From Liolophura sinensis (Eukaryota > Mollusca > Polyplacophora > Chitonida > Chitonidae), in NCBI RefSeq assembly GCF_032854445.1, contig NW_027018034.1, positions 1 through 64,000 on the forward strand: a stretch of DNA of 64,000 nucleotides, read 5' to 3'. The notes beneath the pieces are model-generated. The model had not been told where the DNA came from, ran no database searches, and saw nothing but the letters and a program-made list of their open reading frames with translations. Shown piece after piece: positions 39,901 to 53,150 of this stretch. Position 1 is the first letter of the stretch. Every line of letters begins with the position of its first letter. Both the position numbers and the translations under genes were made by a program.

Positions 39901-42530
39901 ACAGCCAAAAGTATTGGTCGGAAAGCAACGCAGTTTGCACCATTTGATTTCTCGTCACAAAATACGTCGGATTAGCCTCTTACAAACCGCATTGCAACAG
40001 TTTTTCCAGTTTTGGACTTTTGCCTGGTCTTTTTGTTAATTGAAATCGGCTACACTGTACTATGTACCATCGCCACTGGTCATTACTGTATTCAACTTTT
40101 CACTATAAGCTATGTGCCCTTCGATACCCCAGAAGACGTCAAATCTTTGGGCCAAGCCCATTTATCTCACCCAGCAAATGTCTTACTTCTAGGTCGAAGA
40201 CAATCTCATTGTCTTTGTCTACATGTAGAAAAACCACATTATTTGTATCTAGAAAACACAAGGAACTTGATACAGTCTGCTGTAAAAAGTACAATTGAAC
40301 ACTGACTCACATCAATAAGGTGCCAAAAGATGCGGAATTGGGCCAGGCATCTCCAGCTGTTGAAAAATTGCAAATTTCTTTGGTTTCCATGGAGTAAGAG
40401 CCGTTGCTGGGCACGTGATTATGACATAAATGATCATTTAATTGTCGCTACAACCAAAAGTGTTAGTCAGACAGCAACGCCGTTTGCACCATTCCATTTC
40501 GCGTCACAAAATACGTCGGATTAGCCTCTTACAAACAGCATTGCAACAGTTTTTCCAGTTTTGGACTTTTGCCTGGTCTTTTTGTTAATTCAAATCGGCT
40601 ACACTGTACTATGTACCATCGCGACTGGTCATTACTGTATTCAACTTTTCACTATAAGTTTAGTGCCCTTCGGTAGCCCAGAAGACGTTCAAATCTTTAG
40701 GCTAAGCCCATTTAACTCACCCAGCAGTTGTCTTACTGCTAAGTCGAAGACAATCTCAATGTCTTTATCTACATGTAGAAAAACCACACCATTTGTGTCT
40801 AGAAAACACAAGGTACTTGATACAGTCTGCTGTAAAAAGTACAATTGAGCAATGACCCACATCAATAAGGTGCCAAAAGATGCGGAATTGGGCCAGGCAT
40901 CTCCAGCTGTTGAAAAATTGCAAATTTCCTTGGTTTCCATGGAGTAAGAGCCGTTGCTGGGCACGTGATTATGACATAAATGGATCATTTAATTGTCGCT
41001 ACAACCAAAAGTCCTTGGTCAGTCAGCAACGCGGTTTGCACCATTCGATTTCTCGTCACAAAATACGTCGGATTAGCCTCTTACAAACAGCATTGGAACA
41101 GTTGTTCCAGTTTTGGACTTTTGTCTGGTCTTTTTGTTAATTGAAATGGGCTACACTGTACTATGTACCATCGCGAATGGTCATTACTGTATTCAACTTT
41201 TCACTATAAGTTATGTGCCCTTCGGTAGCCCAGAAGACGTCAAATCTTTGGCCACAAGCCCATTTAATTTCACCCAGCAATTGTCTTACTTCTAAGTCGA
41301 AGACAGTCTCAATGTCTTTATCTATATTTAGAAAAACCACACCATTTGTATCTAGAAAACACGAGGTACTTGATACAGTCTGCTGTAAAAAGTACAATTG
41401 AATACTGACTCACATCAATAAGGTGCCAAAAGACGCGGAATTGGGCCAGGCATCTCCAGCTGTTGAAAATTTGCAAATTTCCTTGGTTTCCATGGATTAA
41501 GAGCCGTTGCTGGGCACGTGATTATGACATAAATGATCATTTAATTGTCGCTACAGCCAAAAGTATTGGTCGGAAAGCAACGCAGTTTGCACCATTCGAT
41601 TCGCGTCACAAAATACGTCGGATTAGCCTCATACAAACAGCATTGCAACAGTTTTTCCAGTTTTGGACTTTTGCCTGGTCTTTTTGTTAAATGAAATCGG
41701 CTACACTGTACTATGTACCATCGCGACTGGTCATTACTGTATTCAACTTTTCACTATAAGTTTAGTGTCCTTCGGTAGCCCAGAAGACGTCCAAATCTTT
41801 AGGCCAAGCCCATTTAACTCACCCAGCAGTTGTCTTACTGCTAAGTCGAAGACAATCTCAATGTCTTTATCTACATGTAGAAAAACCACACCATTTGTGT
41901 CCTAGATAACACAAGGTACTTGACACAGTCTGCTGTAAAAAGTACAATTGAACACTGACCCACATCAATAAGGTGCAAAAAGATGCGGAATTGGGCCAGG
42001 CATCTCCAGCTGTTAAAAAATTGCAAATTTCCTTGGTTTCCATGGAGTAAGAGCCGTTGCTGGGCACGTGATTATGACATAAATGATCATTTAATTGTCG
42101 GTACAACCAAACGTCTTGGTCAGTCAGCAACGCGGTTTGCACCATTCGATTTCTCGTCACAAAATACGTCGGATAAGCCTCCTACAAACAGCATTGCAAC
42201 AGTTTTTCCAGTTTTTTACTTTTGCTGGTCTTTTTGTTAATTGAAATCGGCTACACTGTACTATGTACCATCGCGACTGGTCATTACTGTATTCAACTTT
42301 TCACTATAAGATATGTGCCTATCGGTAGCCCAGAAGACGTCAAATCTTTGGGCCAAGCCCATTTAACTCACCCAGCAATTGTCTTACTTGTTAGTCGAAG
42401 ACAATCTCAATGTTTTTATCTACATGTAGAAACACCACACCATTTGTGTCTAGAAAACACAAGGTACTTGATACAGTCTGCTGTAAAAAGTACAATTGAA
42501 CACTGACCCACATCAATAAGGTGCAAAAAG

Positions 42531-43055
42531 ATGCGGAATTGGGCCAGGCATCTCCAGCTGTTGAAAAATTGCAAATTTCCTTGGTTTCCATGGAGTAAGA
42601 GCCGTTGCTGGGCACGTGATTATGACATAAATGATCATTTAATTGTCGTTACAGCCACAAGTATTGGTCGGAGAGCAACGCGGTTTGCACCATTCGATTT
42701 CTCGTCACAAAACACGTCGGGTCAGCCTCTTACAAAAAGCACTGCAACAGTTTTTCCAGTTTTGGACTTTTGCCTGGTCTTTTTGTTAATTGAAATCGGC
42801 TACACTGTACTATGTACCATCGCGACTGGTCATTACTGTATTCAACTTTTCACTATAAGTTATGTGCCCTTCGGTAGCCCAGAAGACGTCAAATCTTTGG
42901 GCCAAGCCCCTTTAACTCACCCAGCAATTGTCTTAATTCTAATTCGAAGACAATCTCAATGTCTTTATCTACATGTAGAAAAACCACACCATTTGTGTCT
43001 AGAAAACACAAGGTACTTGATACAGTCTGCTGTAAAAAGTACACTTGAACACTGA
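42531..43055 (+). other. Fused B+A frame (174 codons), TAG changed to CAG
   Basis: Here the boundary reads tcgggtcagcc, giving Gly-Gln instead of Asp-stop. The same GGTCAG form occurs at about 6461, 10850 and 16342, so it is a subfamily marker that moved with the repeat. A similar GGTCTA form at about 32827 gives a 177-codon frame at 32630-33163. Confidence 0.7.
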
Positions 43056-45480
43056 CTCACATCAATAAGGTGCCAAAAGATGCGGAATTGGGCCAGTCAT
43101 CTCCAGCTGTTGAAAAATTGCAAATTTCCTTGGTTTCCATGGAGTAAGAGCCGTTGCTGGGCACGTGATTATGACATAAATGATCATTTAATTGTCGCTA
43201 CAGCCAAAAGTATTGGTCGGAAAGCAACGCAGTTTGCACCATTTGATTTCTCGTCACAAAATACGTCGGATTAGCCTCTTACAAACCGCATTGCAACAGT
43301 TTTTCCAGTTTGGACTTTTGCCTGTTCTTTTTGTTAATTGAAATCGGCTACACTGTACTATGTACCATCGCGACTGGTCATTACTGTATTCAACTTTTCA
43401 CTATAAGCTATGTGCCCTTAGATACCCCAGAAGACGTCAAATCTTTGGGCCAAGCCCATTTAATCCCACCCAGCAAATGTCCTTACTTCTAAGTCGAAGA
43501 CAATCTCAATGTCTTTATCTACATGTAGAAAAACCTCATTATTTGTATCTAGAAAAACACAAGGTACTTGATACAGTCTGCTGTAAAAAGTACAATTGAA
43601 AACTGACCGACATCAATAAGGTGCCAAAAGATGCGGAATTGGGCCAGGCATCTCCAGCTGTTGAAAAAGTTGCAAATTTCTTTGGTTCCATGGAGTAAGA
43701 GCCGTTGCTGGGCACGTGATTATGACATAAATGATCATTTAATTGTCGCTACAACAAAAGTGTTAGTCAGACAGCAATGCCGTTTGCACCATTCGAATTC
43801 GCGTCACAAATACGTCGGATTAGCCTCTTACAAACAGCATTGCAACAGTTTTCCCAGTTTTGGACTTTTGCCTGGTCTTTTTGTTAATTGAAATCGGCTA
43901 CACTGTACTATGTACCATCGCGACTGGTCATTACTCTATTCAACTTTCCATATAAGTTTACTGCCCTTCGGTAGCCCAGAGGACGTCAAATCTTTGGGCC
44001 AAGCCCATTTAACTCACCCAGCAATTGTATTACTGCTAAGTCGAAGACAATCTCAATGTTATTATCTACATGTAGAAAAACCACACCATTTGTGTCTAGA
44101 AAACACAACGTACTTGATACAGTCTGCTGTAAAAAGTACATTGAACACTGACTCACATCAATAGGTGCAAAAAGATGCGGAATTGGCCAGGCATCTCCAG
44201 CTGTTGACAAATTGCAAATTTCCTTGGTTTCCATGGAGTAAGAGCCCGTTGCTGGGCACGTGATTATAACATAAATGATCATTCAATTTTCGCCACAGCC
44301 ACAAGTATTGGTCGGAAAGCAAATGCTGTTTGCACCATTCGATTTCTCGTCACAAAATACGTCGGATTAGCCTCTTACAAACCGCATTGGCAACAGTTTT
44401 TCCAGTTTTGGACTTTTGCCTGTTCTTTTTGTTATTGAAATCGGCTACACTGTACTATGTACCATCGCGACTGGTCATTACTATATTCAACTTTTCACTA
44501 TAAGTTATGTGCCCTTCGGTAGCCCAGAAGACGTCAAATCTTTGGCCAAGCCCATATAACTCACCCAGCAAATGTCTTATTTCTAAGTCCAAGACAATCT
44601 CAATGTCTTTATCTACAAGTAGAAAAACCACACCATTTGTTACTAGAAAACACAAGGTATTTGATTACAGTCTGCTGTAAAAAGTACAATTGAATACTGA
44701 CTCACATCAATAAGGTGCCAAAAGACGCGGAATTGGGCCAGGCATCTCCAGCTGTTGAAAATTTGCAAATTTCCTTGGTTTCCATGGATTAAGAGCCGTT
44801 GCTGGGCACGTGATTATGACATAAATGATCATTTAATTGTCGCTACAGCCAAAAGTATTGGTCGGAAGGCAACGCAGTTTGCACCATTTGATTTCTAGTC
44901 ACAAAATACGTCGGATTAGCCTCTTACAAACCGCATTGCAACAGTTTTTCCAGTTTGGACTTTTGCCTGGTCTTTTTGTTAATTGAATCGGCTACACTGT
45001 ACTATGTACCATCGCCACTGGTCATTACTGTATTCAACTTTCACTATAAGCTATGTTGCCCTTCGATACCCCAGAAGACGTCAAATCTTTGGGCCAAGCC
45101 CATTTATCTCACCCAGCAAATGTCTTACTTCTAAGTCGAAGACAATCTCATTGTCTTTATCTACATGTAGAAAAACCACATTATTTGTATCTAGAAAACA
45201 CAAGGTACTTGATACAGTCTGCTGTAAAAAGTACAATTAAACACTGACTCACTCAATAAGGTGCCAAAAGATGCGGAGTTGGGCCAGGCATCTCCAGCTG
45301 TTGAAAAATTGCAAATTTCTTTTGGTTTCCATGGAGTAAGAGCCGTTGCTGGGCACGTGATTATGACATAAATGATCATTTAATTGTCGCTACAACCAAA
45401 AGTGTTAGTCAGACAGCAACGCCGTTTGCACCATTCGATTTCGCGTCACAAAATACGTCGGATTAGCCTCTTACAAACCG
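42762..45480 (+). repeat. Fourteen-offset duplicated block, copy 1
   Basis: The order QAPLTHP/LILIRRQ, VPLDT, LLPFGS/CYYL/TTYL, ITHP/LLLEN/EY, VPFDT/QSHC recurs at 50445-53150. The paired units lie about 7.68 kb (14 monomers) apart. The first three variants occur a third time at 56479-58127. The end is a hybrid junction: after the SVSQTATPF B frame comes a VPFDT unit (45504), where the partner has LVPFGS (53184). Confidence 0.78.
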
Positions 45481-47609
45481 CATTGCAACAGTTTTTCCCA
45501 GTTTTGGACTTTTGCCTGTTCTTTTTGTTAATTGAAATCGGCTACACTGTACTATGTACCATCGCGACTGGTCATTACTGTATTCAACTTTTCACTATAA
45601 GCTATGTGCCCCTTCGATACCCCAGAAGACGTCAAATCTTTGGGCCAAGCCCATTTATCCCACCCAGCAAATGTCTTACTTCTAAAGTCGAAGACAATCT
45701 CAATGTCTTTATCTACATGTAGATAAACCACATTATTTGTATCTAGAAAACACAAGGTACTTGATACAGTCTGCTGTAAAAGTACAATTGAATACTGACT
45801 CACATCAATAGGTGCCAAAAGACGCGGAATTGGGCCAGGCATCTCCAGCTGTTGAAAAATTGCAAATTTCTTTGGTTTCCATGGAGTAAGAGCCGTTGCT
45901 GGGCACGTGATTTATGACATAAATGATCATTTAATTGTCGCTACAGCCAAAACGTATTGGTCGGAGAGCAACGCGGTTTGCACCATTCGATTTCTCGTCA
46001 CAAAATACGTCGGATTAGCCTCTTACAAACAGTATTGGAACAGTTGTTCCAGTTTTGGACTTTTGCCTGGTCTTTTTGTTAATTGAAATCGGCTACACTG
46101 TACTATGTACCATTGCCACTGGTCATTACTGTATTCAACTTTTGACTATAAGTTATGTGCCCTTCGGTAGCCCAGAAGACGTCAAATCTTTGGGCCAAGC
46201 CCATTTAACTTACCCAGCAATTGTCTTACTTGTAAGTCGAAGACAATCTCATGTCTTTATCTACATGTGGAAAAACCACACCATTTGTATGTAGAAAACA
46301 CAAGGTACTGATACAGTCTGCTGTAAAAAGTACAATTGAACACTGACCCACATCAATAAGGTGCAAAAAGATGCGGAATTGGGCCAGGCATCTCAAGCTG
46401 TTGAAAAATTGCAAATTTCCTTGGTTTCCATGGAGTAAGAGCCGTTGCTGGGCACGTGATTATGACATAAATGATCATTTAATTGTCGCTACAACCAAAA
46501 GTCCTGGTCAGTCAGCAACGCGGTTTGCACCATTCGATTTCTCGTCACAAAATACGTCGGATTAGCCTCTTACAAACAGCATTGGAACAGTTGTTCCAGT
46601 TTTGGACTTTTGCCTGGTCTTTTTGTTAATTGAAATCGGCTACACTGTACTATGTACCATCGCGACTGGTCATTACTGTATTCAACTTTTCACTATAAGT
46701 TATGTGCCCTTCGGTAGCCCCAGAAGACGTCAATCTTGGGCTAAGCCCATTTAACTCACCCAGCAATTGTCTTACTTCTAATTCGAAGACAATCTCAATG
46801 TCTTTATCTACATGTAGAAAAAACACACCATTTGTACGTAGAAAACACAAGGTACTGGACACAGTCCGCTGTAAAAAGTACAATTGAACAATGACTCACA
46901 TCAATAAGGTGCCAAAAGATGCGGAATTGGGCCCAGTCATCTCCAGCTGTTGAAAAATTGCAAATTTCCTTGGTTTCCATGGATTAAGAGCCGTTGCTGG
47001 GCACGTGATTATGACATAAATGATCATTTAATTGTCGCTACAGCCACAAGTATTGGTCGGACAGCAACGCGTTTGCACCATTCGATATCTCGTTACAAAA
47101 TACGTCGGATTAGTCTCTTATCAACAGCATCGGAACAGTTTTTCCAGTTTTGGACTTTTGCCTGGTCTTTTTGTAATTGAAATCGGCTACAACTGTACTA
47201 TGTACCATCGCGACTGGTCATTACTATATTCAACTTTTCACTATCAGTTATGTGCCCTTCGGTAGCCCAGAAGACGTCAAATCTTTGGGCCAAGCCCATT
47301 TAACTCACCCAGCAATTGTCTTACTTCTAATTCGAAGACAATCTCAATGTCTTTATTTACATGTAGAAAAACCACACCATTTGTGTCTAGAAAACACAAG
47401 GTACTTGATACAGTCTGCTGTAAAAGTACAATTGGAACACTGACTCACATCAATAAGGTGCCAAAAGATGCGGATTGGGCCAGTCCATCTCCAGCTGTTG
47501 AAAAATTGCAAATTTCCTTGGTTTCCATGGAGTAAGAGCCGTTGCTGGGCACGTGATTATGACATAAATGATCATTTAATTGCCGCTACAGCCACAAGTA
47601 TTGGTCGGA

Positions 47610-50600
47610 GAGCAACGCGGTTTGCACCATTCTATTTCTCGTCAAAAAATACGTCGGATTAGTCTCTTATCACAGCATTGGAACAGTTTTTTCCAGTTTT
47701 GGACTTTTGTCTGTTCTTTTTGTTAATTGAAATCGGCTACACTGTACTATGTACCATCGCCACTGGTCATTACTATATTCAACTTTTCACTATAAGTTAT
47801 GTGCCCTTCGGTAGCCCAGAAGACGTCAAATCTTTGGGCCAAGCCCATATAACTCACCCAGCAATTGTCTTACTTCTAAGTCCAAGACAATCTCAATGTC
47901 TTTATCTACAAGTAGAAAAACCACATACCATTTGTTACTAGAAAACAAAAGGTATTTGATACAGTCTGCTGTAAAATGTACAATTGAACACTGACTCACA
48001 TCAATAAGGTGCCAAAAGACGCGGAATTGGGCCAGGCATCTCAAGCTGTTGAAAAATTTGCAAATTTCCTTGGTTTCCATGGATTAAGAGCCGTTGCTGG
48101 GCACGTGATTATGACATAAATGATCATTTAATTGTCGCTACAGCCAAAAGTATTGGTTGGAAAGCAACGCAGTTTGCACCATTTTGATTTCTCGTCACAA
48201 ATACGTCGGATTAGCCTCTTACAAACCGCATTGCAAACAGTTTTTCCAGTTTTGGACTTTTGCCTGGTCTTTTTGTAATTGAAATCGGCTACACCTGTAC
48301 TATGTACCATCGCGACTGGTCATTACTGTATTCAACTTTTCACTATAAGCTATGTTGCCCTTCGGTAGCCCAGAAGACGTCAAATCTTGGGCCAAGCCCA
48401 TTTAACTCACCAGCAATTGTCTTACTTCTAATTCGAAGACAATCTCAATGTCTTTATCTACATGTAGAAAAATCACACCATTTGTGTCTAGAAAACACAA
48501 GGTACTTGATACAGTCCCTGCTGTAAAAGTACAATTGAACACTGACTCACATCAATAAGGTGCAAAAAGATGCGGATTGGGCCAGGCATCTCCCAGCTGT
48601 TGACAAATTGCAAATTTCCTTGTTTCCATGGAGTAAGAGCCGTTGCTGGACACGTGATTATGACATAAATGATCATTTAATTGTCGCTACAGCCACAAGT
48701 ATTGGTCGGAGAGCAACGCGGTTTGCACCCATTCGATTTCTCGTTACAAAATACGTCGGATTAGTCTCTTATCAACAGCATCGGAACAGTTTTTCCAGTT
48801 TTGGACTTTTGCCTGGTCTTTTGTTAATTGAAATCGGCTACACTGTACTATGTACCATCGGCACTGGTCATTACTATATTCAACTTTTCACTATAAGTTA
48901 TGTGCCCTTCGGTAGCCCAGAAGACGTCAAATCTTTGGGCCAAGCCCATTTAACTCACCAGCAATTGTCTTACTTCTAAGTCCAAGACAAACTCAATGTC
49001 TTTATCTACATGTAGAAAAACCACACCATTTGTGTCTAGAAAACACAAGGTACTTGATACAGTCTGCTGTAAAAAGTACAATTGAACACTGACCCACATC
49101 AATAAGGTGCAAAAAGATGCGGAATTGGGCCAGGGATCTCCAGCTGTTGACAAATTGCAAATTTCCTTGGTTTCCATGGAGTAAGAGCCGTTGCTGGGCA
49201 CGTGATTATGGACATAAATGATCATTTAATTTTTTGCCACAGCCAAAAGTATTGGTCGGAGAGCAATGCAGTTTGCATCATTCGATTTCTCGTCACAAAA
49301 TACGTCGGATTAGCCTCTTACAAACCGCATTGGAACAGTTTTTCCAGTTTTGGACTTTTGCCTGTTCTTTTTGTTAATTGAAATCGGCTACACTGTACTA
49401 TGTACCATCCCGACTGGTCTTTACTATATTCAACTTTTCACTATAAGTTATGTGGCCCTTCGGTAGCCCAGAAGACGTCAAATCTTTGGGCCAAGCCCAT
49501 ATAACTCACCCAGCATTTGTCTTACTTCTAAGTCAAGACAATCTCAATGTCTTTATCTACAAGTAGAAAAACCACACCATTTGTTACTAGAAAACACAAG
49601 GTATTTGATACAGTCTGCTGTAAAAAGTACAATTGAACACTGACTCACATCAATAAGGTGCCAAAAGACGCGGAAATGGGCCAGGCATCACCAGCTGTTG
49701 AAAATTGCAAATTTCCTTGGTTTCCATGGAGTAAGAGCCGTTGCTGGGCACGTGATTATGACATAAATGATCATTTGATTGTCGCTACAGCCAAAAGTAT
49801 TGGTCGGAAAGCAACGCAGTTTGCACCATTTGATTTCTCGTCACAAAATACGTCGGATTAGCCTCTTACAAACCGCATTGCAACAGTTTTTCCAGTTTTG
49901 GACTTTTGCCTGGTCTTTTTGTTAATTGAAATCTGCTATACTGTACTATGTATTATCGCGACTGGTCATTACTGTATTCAACTTTTCACTATAAGCTATG
50001 TGCCCTTCGGTAGCCGAAGACGTCAAATCTTTGGGCCAAGCCCATTTATCTCACCCAGCAAATGTCTTACTTCTAAGTCCAAGACAATCTCAATGTCTTT
50101 ATCTACATGTAGAAAAACCACATTATTTGTATCTAGAAAACACAAGGTACTTGATACAGTCTGCTGTAAAAAGTACAATTGAACACTGACTCACATCAAT
50201 AAGGTGCCAAAAAGATGCGGAATTGGGCCAGGCATCTCCAGCTGTTGAAAAATTGCAAATTTCTTTGGTTTCCATGGAGTAAGAGCCGTTGCTGGGCACG
50301 TGATTATGACATAAATGATCATTTAATTGTCGCTGCAACCAAAAGTGTTAGTCAGACAGCAAAGCCGTTTGCACCATTCGATTCTCGTTACAAAATACGT
50401 CGGATTAGTCTCTTATCAACAGCATTGGAACAGTTTTTCCAGTTTTGGATTTTTGCCTGGTCTTTTTGTTAATTGAAATCGGCTACACTGTACTATGTAC
50501 CATCGCGACTGGTCATTACTATATTCAACTTTTCACTATAAGTTATGTGCCCTTCGGTAGCCCAGAAGACGTCAAATCTTTGGGCCAAGCCCCTTTAACT

Positions 50601-51950
50601 CACCCAGCAATTGTCTTAATTCTAATTCGAAGACAATCTCAATGTCTTTATCTACATGTAGAAAAACCACACCATTTGTGTCTAGAAAACACAAGGTACT
50701 TGATACAGTCTGCTGTAAAAAGTACAATTGAACACTGACTCACATCAATAAGGTGCCAAAAGATGCGGAATTGGGCCAGTCATCTCCAGCTGTTGAAAAA
50801 TTGCAAATTTCCTTGGTTTCCATGGAGTAAGAGCCGTTGCTGGGCACGTGATTATGACATAAATGATCATTTAATTGTCGCTACAGCCAAAAGTATTGGT
50901 CGGAAAGCAACGCAGTTTGCACCATTTGATTTCTCGTCACAAAATACGTCGGATTAGCCTCTTACAAACCGCATTGCAACAGTTTTTCCAGTTTTGGACT
51001 TTTGCCTGTTCTTTTTGTTAATTGAAATCGGCTACACTGTACTATGTACCATCGCCACTGGTCATTACTGTATTCAACTTTTCACTATAATCTATGTGCC
51101 CTTCGATACCCCAGAAGACGTCAAATCTTTGGGCCAAGCCCATTTATCCCACCCAGCAAATGTCTTACTTCTAAGTCGAAGACAATCTCAATGTCTTTAT
51201 CTACATGTAGAAAACCACATTATTTGTATCTAGAAAACACAAGGTACTTGATACAGTCTGCTGTAAAAAGTACAATTGAACACTGACCGACATCAATAAG
51301 GTGCCAAAAGATGCGGAATTGGCCAGGCATCTCCAGCTGTTGAAAAATTGCAAATTTCTTTGGTTTCCATGGAGTAAGAGCCGTTGCTGGGCACGTGATT
51401 ATGACATAAATGATCATTTAATTGTCGCTACAACAAAAAGTGTTAGTCAGACAGCAACGCCGTTTGCACCATTCGATTTCGCGTCACAAAATACGTCGGA
51501 TTAGCCTCTTACAAACAGCATTGCAACAGTTTTTCCAGTTTTGGACTTTTGCCTGGTCTTTTTGTTAATTGAAATCGGCTACACTGTACTATGTACCATC
51601 GCGACTGGTCATTACTGTATTCAACTTTTCACTATAAGTTTAGTGCCCTTCGGTAGCCCAGAAGACGTCAAATCTTTAGGCCAAGCCCATTTAACTCACC
51701 CAGCAATTGTATTACTGCTAAGTCGAAGACAATCTCAATGTTATTATCTACATGTAGAAAAACCACACCATTTGTGTCTAGAAAACACAACGTACTTGAT
51801 ACAGTCTGCTGTAAAAAGTACAATTGAACACTGACTCACATCAATAAGGTGCAAAAAGATGCGGAATTGGGCCAGGCATCTCCAGCTGTTGACAAATTGC
51901 AAATTTCCTTGGTTTCCATGGAGTAAGAGCCGTTGCTGGCACGTGATTAT
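47610..51950 (+). repeat. Eleven-offset duplicated block, copy 1
   Basis: Eight units from 47699 recur from 53733: LLLEN with KCTIEH; SHHLCLEN; GTGHY; ITHP with ATCCCGACTGG; LSHPANV; QAPLTHP/LILIRRQ; VPFDT or VPLDT; LVPFGS/CYYL. The paired units are about 6.03 kb (11 monomers) apart. The shared part begins within the B frame reading FAPFYFSSKNTSD (about 47625 and 53655). Confidence 0.8.
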
Positions 51951-53150
51951 AACATAAATGATCATTCAATTTTCGCCACAGCCACAAGTATTGGTCGGAG
52001 AGCAATGCTGTTTGCACCATTCGATTTCTCGTCACAAATACGTCGGATTAGCCTCTTACAAACAGCATTGGAACAGTTTTTCCAGTTTTGGACTTTTGCC
52101 TGTTCTTTTTGTTAATTGAAATCGGCTACACTGTACTATGTACCATCGCGACTGGTCATTACTATATTCAACTTTTCACATAAGTTATGTGCCCTTCGGT
52201 AGCCCAGAAGACGTCAAATCTTTGGGCCAAGCCCATATAACTCACCCAGCAATTGTCTTATTTCTAAGTCCAAGACAATCTCAATGTCTTTATCTACAAG
52301 TAGAAAAACCACACCATTTGTTACTAGAAAACACAAGGTATTTGATACAGTCTGCTGTAAAAAGTACAATTGAATACTAACTCACATCAATAAGGTGCCA
52401 AAAGACGCGGAATTGGGCCAGGCATCTCCAGCTGTTGAAAATTTGCAAATTTCCTTGGTTTCCATGGATTAAGAGCCGTTGCTGGGCACGTGATTATGAC
52501 ATAAATGATCATTTAATTGTCGCTACAGCCAAAAGTATTGGTCGGAAAGCAACGCAGTTTGCACCATTTGATTTCTAGTCACAAAATACGTCGGATTAGC
52601 CTCTTACAACCGCATTGCAACAGTTTTTCCAGTTTTGGACTTTTGCCTGGTCTTTTTGTTAATTGAAATCGGCTACACTGTACTATGTACCATCGCCACT
52701 GGTCATTACTGTATTCAACTTTTCACTATAAGCTATGTGCCCTTCGATACCCCAGAAGACGTCAAATCTTTGGGCCAAGCCCATTTATCTCACCCAGCAA
52801 ATGTCTTACTTCTAAGTCGAAGACAATCTCATTGTCTTTATCTACATGTAGAAAAACCACATTATTTGTATCTAGAAAACACAAGGTACTTGATACAGTC
52901 TGCTGTAAAAAGTACACTTGAACACTGACTCACATCAATAAGGTGCCAAAAGATGCGGAATTGGGCCAGGCATCTCCAGCTGTTGAAAAATTGCAAATTT
53001 CTTTGGTTTCCATGGAGTAAGAGCCGTTGCTGGGCACGTGATTATGACATAAATGATCATTTAATTGTCGCTACAACCAAAAGTGTTAGTCAGACAGCAA
53101 CGCCGTTTGCACCATTCGATTTCGCGTCACAAAATACGTCGGATTAGCCT
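50445..53150 (+). repeat. Fourteen-offset duplicated block, copy 2
   Basis: Partner of 42762-45480, with fewer indels. The two members of the pair differ at the tgtattc/atattc position in their first units, so they are not identical copies. Confidence 0.78.

Larger units (their letters stand above)
35614..50444 (+). repeat. Region 5: right subfamilies, indel-rich
   Basis: Units start at 35614, 36163, 36712, 37262, 37814, 38363, 38912, 39463, 40012, 40561, 41113, 41663, about 42214, 42762, 43310, 43860, 44408, 44955, 45504, 46055, 46602, 47150, 47699, 48252, 48801, 49350 and 49898. Main tags are VPFDT or VPLDT with LSHPANV and HYLYLEN, LVPFGS or LVSFGS with LCLEN, ITHP with SPRQSQC and LLLEN, and LIRRQSQC with LCLEN. 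B frames are mainly ATTKSVSQTATPF, AKSIGRKATQF and GTTKSLGQSATRF. From about 37 kb unit lengths scatter between 547 and 553 bp, with frequent homopolymer gains and losses. Blocks here reappear, cleaner, in region 6. Confidence 0.85.
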
